In this document: piece by piece, positions 6,982 through 10,832 of the stretch
How positions within the stretch are numbered: the first letter of the stretch is position 1
Layout: every line of letters begins with the position of its first letter
Assembly: GCA_021106775.1 (NCBI GenBank)
Contig: JAIOTL010000138.1
Coordinates: forward strand, 1 to 10,832
Direction of reading: 5' to 3'
Length of the DNA stretch: 10,832 nucleotides
Source of the DNA: Planctomycetota bacterium
Lineage (GTDB): Bacteria; Planctomycetota; UBA8742; SKZP01; JAIOTL01
Program-made: the position numbers and the translations under genes
The notes under the pieces: generated by a model
What the model was told of the DNA's origin: nothing
Database searches by the model: none
What the model saw: only the letters and a program-made list of their open reading frames with translations

Positions 6982-7010
6982 TTTACAACACTGTATATAG
7001 GGCAAATAAT
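6982..7010 (+). promoter_or_regulatory. Candidate sigma70-like promoter for uppS
   Basis: TTTACA at 6982-6987, a 17-bp spacer, and AATAAT at 7005-7010, each matching consensus at 5 of 6. It would give an untranslated leader of roughly 95 nt before the uppS start. That leader contains a weak hairpin (GCAGA-AAG-TCTGC around 7044-7056). Confidence 0.4.
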
Positions 7011-7110
7011 CCTTGAATCCTATTGCAGATGCTGTAAAAAAAGGCAGAAAGTCTGCTTTATTTCCAATCATAATAAGTATAATCATCAATAGTCAAATTA
7101 TGGATTTAGT

Positions 7111-7872
7111 ATGAAATTATTCAGCAAGAAGAAAAAAAACCAAACAACCCTTGAACGCCTGGAAAAGCTCAACATTCCGAAACATGTTGCAATTATCATG
7201 GACGGTAACGGCAGATGGGCGAATCGACGAGGAATGCCGAGAAATGTGGGGCATAAATTCGGCGCGGAGAAAGTTACCGCAATCAGCGAATTTTGCTCGA
7301 AAATTGATGGGCTCGATTACCTTACCCTTTATGCTTTCTCGACTGAGAACTGGAAACGCCCGGAAAACGAGAAAAAATACCTTTTCACGCTGCTTAAACG
7401 TTTCATGGTAAAAGAACGAAAAAGTTTAATTAAAAATAATGTTAGATTAAAAACCATTGGTGATATTGATGCTTTTTCGGATGATGTAATCGCAGAAATC
7501 AATACAAACAAGGAAATTTCTACAGATTTTAAAAACCTGACCATGGTTCTTGCGCTGAATTACGGCTCGCAACAGGAAATTCTGCGCGCTACAAAACAGA
7601 TTTCGAGCAAGATCAAGGCTGGTACACTTTCGATTGATGAAATTGATATAAAAACTTTCGAAAATAACCTGTATCTGCCTGAAATGCCACCTGTTGACCT
7701 TCTTATACGGACTTCGGGCGAGATTCGAATTTCAAATTATCTGCTCTGGCAGATAAGCTATGCGGAGCTTTACATCACTGATATTTGTTGGCCCGATTTT
7801 AACGAGAACCAGCTTGTGAACGCTCTTGAGGAATATTCCAAGCGAAACAGACGTTTTGGCAAAGCGAAATAA
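7111..7872 (+). CDS. uppS: Isoprenyl (undecaprenyl) diphosphate synthase
   Basis: A 253-residue cis-prenyltransferase that extends farnesyl diphosphate with isopentenyl diphosphate, typically to the C55 carrier lipid used for peptidoglycan and other envelope glycans. Diagnostic motifs are complete: HVAIIMDGNGRWA at 25-37 with catalytic Asp31, GHKFGAEK at 47-54, YAFSTENWKRP at 74-84, and the C-terminal DLLIRTSGE (196-204) with ISNYLLWQISYAE to Glu219. Length is normal. The start at 7111 follows only a weak ribosome site and is overlapped by a 4-codon reading frame (7100-7114, Met-Asp-Leu-Val-stop; ATGA overlap). The usual partner cdsA is not next to it; instead a radical SAM gene follows after 43 bp, probably in the same transcript. 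Confidence 0.96.
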   Translation: MKLFSKKKKNQTTLERLEKLNIPKHVAIIMDGNGRWANRRGMPRNVGHKFGAEKVTAISEFCSKIDGLDYLTLYAFSTENWKRPENEKKYLFTLLKRFMVKERKSLIKNNVRLKTIGDIDAFSDDVIAEINTNKEISTDFKNLTMVLALNYGSQQEILRATKQISSKIKAGTLSIDEIDIKTFENNLYLPEMPPVDLLIRTSGEIRISNYLLWQISYAELYITDICWPDFNENQLVNALEEYSKRNRRFGKAK

Positions 7873-7915
7873 TGTTCAACAAAATACAAACATTCTTTGA
7901 AGAAACAGTATCAAC

Positions 7916-8890
7916 ATGAAATATAAATACTTATTTGGACCGGTCCCATCGCGAAGACTTGGAATCTCACTTGGAATCGACCTTTTAATCGACAATATCT
8001 GTTCATTTAACTGCATTTATTGCGAATGCGGCAGAACTCATCGGCAAACCATGACGAGAGAAGAGTTTGTACCAACTGCGGATGTTATAATCGAGATAGA
8101 TGATTATCTGCATAATTTCGACATCCCTGATTTTATCACATTCTCAGGTTCAGGTGAACCAACTTTGCACACAGGCATCGGAGAGATTGTCAGTCATATC
8201 AAGTCCATTAACTCGGAAATTAAAGTAGCACTGCTTACAAATGCGACACTTTTGTCCGAACCTAAGGTGCGCAAGGAAATCAGCAAGATTGATGTCATTT
8301 TACCGACAATTAACGGAATTTTGGCTGAAAGTGTGAAAAAAATCTCACGCCCGCTTGGAAACTTCGATTCGGATAAAATTATCGAAGGACTTATCTCTCT
8401 GCGCAAAGAAATCAAAGATATAAATGGCGACCGAAAAAACGAGATATGGCTTGCATATTTTGCTGTTGAAGGCATCAACACATCCGAAGCAGAGCTTGCT
8501 CTTGCCAAGGAAGCGATTTTGCGTATCAAGCCCGACCGGATTCAGCTCAACACGCTTGATAGACCGGCAGCGGAGACCTGGGTTAAACCTTCAAGCAAAG
8601 AAATCCTCGAAAAAATTGTCAAATTCTGGAATCTTGATACTGAACATGGAATACCTGTAGAAATCATCTCAAAATATCGTTCGCGTAAAGAAATCCGTTC
8701 GTACAAAGTTGATATCGAACACTCAATTCTAAGCACAATTAGCCGACGTCCTTGCACACTTGAAGATATTTCCGATTCACTTATGCTTCATATCAGTGAA
8801 GTTTCGAAATATATTGACGTTCTTGAGAAGGAGAAAAAAATCAGTCTCAAAATCGAGGATAGAGGCGTTTTTTTCACTAAAAATCATTAA
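7916..8890 (+). CDS. Radical SAM protein with C-terminal winged-helix domain
   Basis: A 324-residue protein beginning YLFGPVPSRRLGISLGIDL, the opening typical of the COG0731-like radical SAM group. The iron-sulfur cluster cysteines are Cys29, Cys33 and Cys36 (CSFNCIYC, a CxxxCxxC motif). TFSGSGEPTLH at 75-85 is the Gly-Glu SAM-binding segment. Residues about 268-322 (SILSTISRRPCTLEDISDSL... to RGVFF) read as a winged helix-turn-helix, so it may bind nucleic acid or sense a partner. The archaeal relatives in this broad group modify tRNA (wyosine pathway), but bacterial members of this shape have no settled function as far as I know, so I give no symbol. It lies 43 bp after uppS with no terminator between, probably co-transcribed. 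No clear ribosome site precedes the ATG. Confidence 0.88.
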   Translation: MKYKYLFGPVPSRRLGISLGIDLLIDNICSFNCIYCECGRTHRQTMTREEFVPTADVIIEIDDYLHNFDIPDFITFSGSGEPTLHTGIGEIVSHIKSINSEIKVALLTNATLLSEPKVRKEISKIDVILPTINGILAESVKKISRPLGNFDSDKIIEGLISLRKEIKDINGDRKNEIWLAYFAVEGINTSEAELALAKEAILRIKPDRIQLNTLDRPAAETWVKPSSKEILEKIVKFWNLDTEHGIPVEIISKYRSRKEIRSYKVDIEHSILSTISRRPCTLEDISDSLMLHISEVSKYIDVLEKEKKISLKIEDRGVFFTKNH

Positions 8891-9077
8891 CATAATCGAC
8901 GATAGAATTATTGTGCAAAGATTGGTGTTATGTATTGGGTCAAGAATTATCGAATATAAACTTCAGAAATTTATTATGTTGCATTTGTTGCATATCGCAA
9001 TTATCATTAATTTCAATACATGCATTTAATTTCATCGGTTAAGTTTTCATGTAAGAAACCGACTCATAGTAAGTTGC

Positions 9078-9106
9078 TTGGAAAAACATACATAATTTTG
9101 TATAAT
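9078..9106 (+). promoter_or_regulatory. Sigma70-like promoter for the HD-GYP gene
   Basis: TTGGAA (9078-9083), a 17-bp spacer, and a perfect TATAAT (9101-9106), 26 bp before the ATG at 9133. Upstream, in the 242-bp gap after the radical SAM gene, are two copies of TGTTGCAT (8977-8984 and 8986-8993) and a weak 6-bp inverted repeat TCGGTT/AACCGA (9035-9040, 9057-9062). No terminator or small gene is convincing in this gap. Confidence 0.5.
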
Positions 9107-9132
9107 ACATTTGGATTCTAAACGGGGTTCGT

Positions 9133-10662
9133 ATGAAAGCTGAAATTACCATCCTGCAAGGCGAGCGGGAAGGTGACACATTCAAACTACAATCCAATCA
9201 AAGACTCGTTTTCGGACGTGACATTAGTTGTGATGTACAATTGCTTGACGAAGGTGTCTCACGAAAACACTTTAACGTTGAAGGTAAAGGCACCTCATTT
9301 ATGCTTGTCGACCAAAACTCGACTAACGGCACATACATCAACAATTCGCGAGTGATGACAAAAATCCTGCGTTCAGGAGATACGATTCGCTCTGGAGATG
9401 TCCATTTCAGCTTTAAGTATGTTGGTACAGAATCCGATCTAACTCTGGGTCAGGTAAAATTCGATTCTTCTGACAGACTTACAACCGCAATCAGCAAGAA
9501 ATTCGATATAAAATCGCTTGGTAAAAATGTTGTTGACCCGAAATCTCCAGCAGCAAAATATTTTACATCATTGAAAGTATTGTATCAGGTTGCAGATATT
9601 CTCCACAGCGAGAACGATATAATTAACCTTTTCAATACGATTATGGATTTAACGCTTAAAGTTGTGCCAGCGGATAGAGCATATCTTGTAATGTATCGAC
9701 CAGAAGACGATTCATACGACCCGGTTGTTGCGAGAAGACACGATGTGGAAAACCCAAAAAGTGAGATGAAGCTATCGAAAACCGTTCTGAATCAGTGTAT
9801 TGGAACTGGTAAGGCTATTCTTTCATCTGATATTACTCGCGATGACAGATTTCAGGACGGACAATCCGTTGTTCTGCAAGATATTCACTCTGTTATCTGT
9901 GTACCTGTGCAAACCCAAACACAAACACTTGGGGCAATTTATATTGACAGCATTGGTAACGAAGGACGCAAGTTTTTCACGGAATTTGACCTTGAACTTG
10001 TCGCAGCGATTGGAAGGCAAGCGGGAGTTGCAATTCAGCGCGCTCAGCTTTATGAGAATCTTGAGGATTTGTTCTACGGCACGATTCGCGCTCTTGTTGC
10101 GACAATTGAAGCAAAAGATAAGTACACTCATGGACATTCTGAACGGGTTACTGAGTTTGCGATGGTTCTTGCGGAAAATATTGGTTTGTCACCAAAAAGC
10201 GTTGACAATATCAGACTTTCATCACTTTTACACGACATAGGTAAAATTGCAGTACCTGAACGCATCCTCAACAAGCCTTCGCGCTTATCCGATGCCGAAT
10301 TTCTGCTGATTAAGAATCATCCTGTGCACGGTGCTGAAATCCTGAAAAACATCACAAATATTGATTCTGTCATCGATGGAGTTTTACATCATCATGAAAA
10401 ATGGGATGGAACCGGATATCCAGACGGACTTGCCGGTGAAGAAATTCCGCTGCACGCCAGAATACTATCAATTGCAGATGCATTCGATGCGATGACTTCA
10501 TCAAGACCGTACAGGAAGAACTTTACCCTTCAGGAAGTGGTTAACGAATTTGAACGCTGTGCCGATGACCATTTTGACGGCAAACTTACAAAAATATTCG
10601 TTAAGCTTATCAAGGACGGTAAAGTTATGCCTCATTCACGTCGTGATATTAACGTAAATTAA
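9133..10662 (+). CDS. FHA-GAF-HD-GYP signalling protein, predicted c-di-GMP phosphodiesterase
   Basis: A 509-residue soluble protein with three domains. FHA (about 5-97) has Arg29 in FGRD, SRKH at 43-46 and NSTNGT at 62-67, the residues that read phosphothreonine. GAF (about 155-305) ends in GAIYIDS... and AAIGRQAGVAIQRAQLYENL. HD-GYP (about 318-495) has HGHSERV (333-339), LLHDIGK with His367-Asp368, His396, HHHEKWDGTGYP (419-430) and IADAFDAMT (447-455). The metal-binding and GYP residues look intact, so hydrolysis of cyclic di-GMP is predicted. The layout implies input from a Ser/Thr kinase through FHA and a small ligand or redox cue through GAF. No membrane segment, kinase or GGDEF partner is in the window. 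It has its own promoter and a weak GGGG ribosome site at 9124-9127. Confidence 0.94.
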   Translation: MKAEITILQGEREGDTFKLQSNQRLVFGRDISCDVQLLDEGVSRKHFNVEGKGTSFMLVDQNSTNGTYINNSRVMTKILRSGDTIRSGDVHFSFKYVGTESDLTLGQVKFDSSDRLTTAISKKFDIKSLGKNVVDPKSPAAKYFTSLKVLYQVADILHSENDIINLFNTIMDLTLKVVPADRAYLVMYRPEDDSYDPVVARRHDVENPKSEMKLSKTVLNQCIGTGKAILSSDITRDDRFQDGQSVVLQDIHSVICVPVQTQTQTLGAIYIDSIGNEGRKFFTEFDLELVAAIGRQAGVAIQRAQLYENLEDLFYGTIRALVATIEAKDKYTHGHSERVTEFAMVLAENIGLSPKSVDNIRLSSLLHDIGKIAVPERILNKPSRLSDAEFLLIKNHPVHGAEILKNITNIDSVIDGVLHHHEKWDGTGYPDGLAGEEIPLHARILSIADAFDAMTSSRPYRKNFTLQEVVNEFERCADDHFDGKLTKIFVKLIKDGKVMPHSRRDINVN

Positions 10663-10678
10663 TGCTTTTGTCATTCTG

Positions 10679-10832
10679 ATGTGGGTAAACCAACTTAAAG
10701 TTTCCGTCCCTTATGCAAATTTCACAGAATTGATAGATTTTATTGAGAAATTCCCAAGTTCTGTAAAAGATACATGGGTACGAAATCAAAAAAGATGCTT
10801 GCACCCTAGTACACTGTCAAGCAAAGATCGGA
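10679..10832 (+). CDS. Possible ORF truncated by the right window edge
   Basis: From ATG at 10679 the frame stays open for 51 codons to the end of the window (MWVNQLKVSVPYANFTEL... to ...SSKDR). It is the only one of the six frames without stops in this stretch. There is no ribosome site, and the ATG lies only 17 bp after the HD-GYP stop. The fragment matches nothing I recognise. At this length and GC an open frame by chance is quite possible. Confidence 0.3.
   Translation, partial: MWVNQLKVSVPYANFTELIDFIEKFPSSVKDTWVRNQKRCLHPSTLSSKDR

Noticed and set aside
7036..7060. Hairpin GCAGA-AAG-TCTGC in the uppS leader as a terminator or riboswitch
   Set aside because: The stem is only 5 bp plus a wobble pair, there is no clean T run, and nothing resembles a known riboswitch core.
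8760..9029. Open frame of 89 codons overlapping the end of the radical SAM gene
   Set aside because: Most of it lies in another frame of a well-supported gene, it has no ribosome site, and its composition is unlike a real protein.
9035..9062. Inverted repeat TCGGTT/AACCGA upstream of the HD-GYP gene
   Set aside because: Six-bp arms with a 16-nt loop are common by chance in AT-rich intergenic DNA; noted only under the promoter entry.

Overview
The window is low-GC, densely coded bacterial chromosome. Three predicted products have Sec signal peptides, and two of those end in a Tyr-Ala-Gln junction. Together with the soluble periplasm-style helical proteins this fits a Gram-negative, probably uncultured lineage. 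No rRNA, tRNA, transposase, integrase or CRISPR array is visible, and I cannot assign a phylum from the sequence alone.

Layout. (a) 1-3370: a two-gene plus-strand operon. It holds a 5'-truncated helical/TPR protein and a secreted TPR protein with a small beta-rich N-terminal segment, and is closed by a strong intrinsic terminator. Neither protein matches a family I can name. (b) 3530-5418: two paralogous single-gene units encoding secreted, very Lys/Glu/Met-rich helical proteins. They are built from about 76-86-residue modules that open with [YF]K-D/E-D/N-P/E-[LY]-Y and carry a Spy/CpxP-like L-T-x-x-Q-type motif about 40 residues later. The first paralog has three modules and the second has two. 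The first is split by an in-frame TAG inside module 1, after which the frame stays open and the repeat pattern continues. Each paralog is followed by its own hairpin terminator. (c) 5461-6900, minus strand: a TldD-type zinc metalloprotease with an intact HExxxH motif and C-terminal Cys, convergent with the repeat proteins across a probable bidirectional terminator. (d) 6901-7110: a divergent promoter region with a 7-bp-arm inverted repeat and a short direct repeat. (e) 7111-8890: undecaprenyl diphosphate synthase (uppS), then a radical SAM protein with a C-terminal winged helix, probably co-transcribed. (f) 9133-10662: an FHA-GAF-HD-GYP signalling protein with its own sigma70-like promoter, followed by a possible truncated ORF running off the end.

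Most of the core genes (uppS, tldD, HD-GYP) are recognisable housekeeping or signalling functions with no obvious shared pathway. The unusual part is 3530-5356: a locally duplicated family of modular secreted helical proteins with variable module number, one member interrupted by an amber codon. The link to Spy/CpxP-type periplasmic chaperones is inferred from a short motif, not demonstrated.
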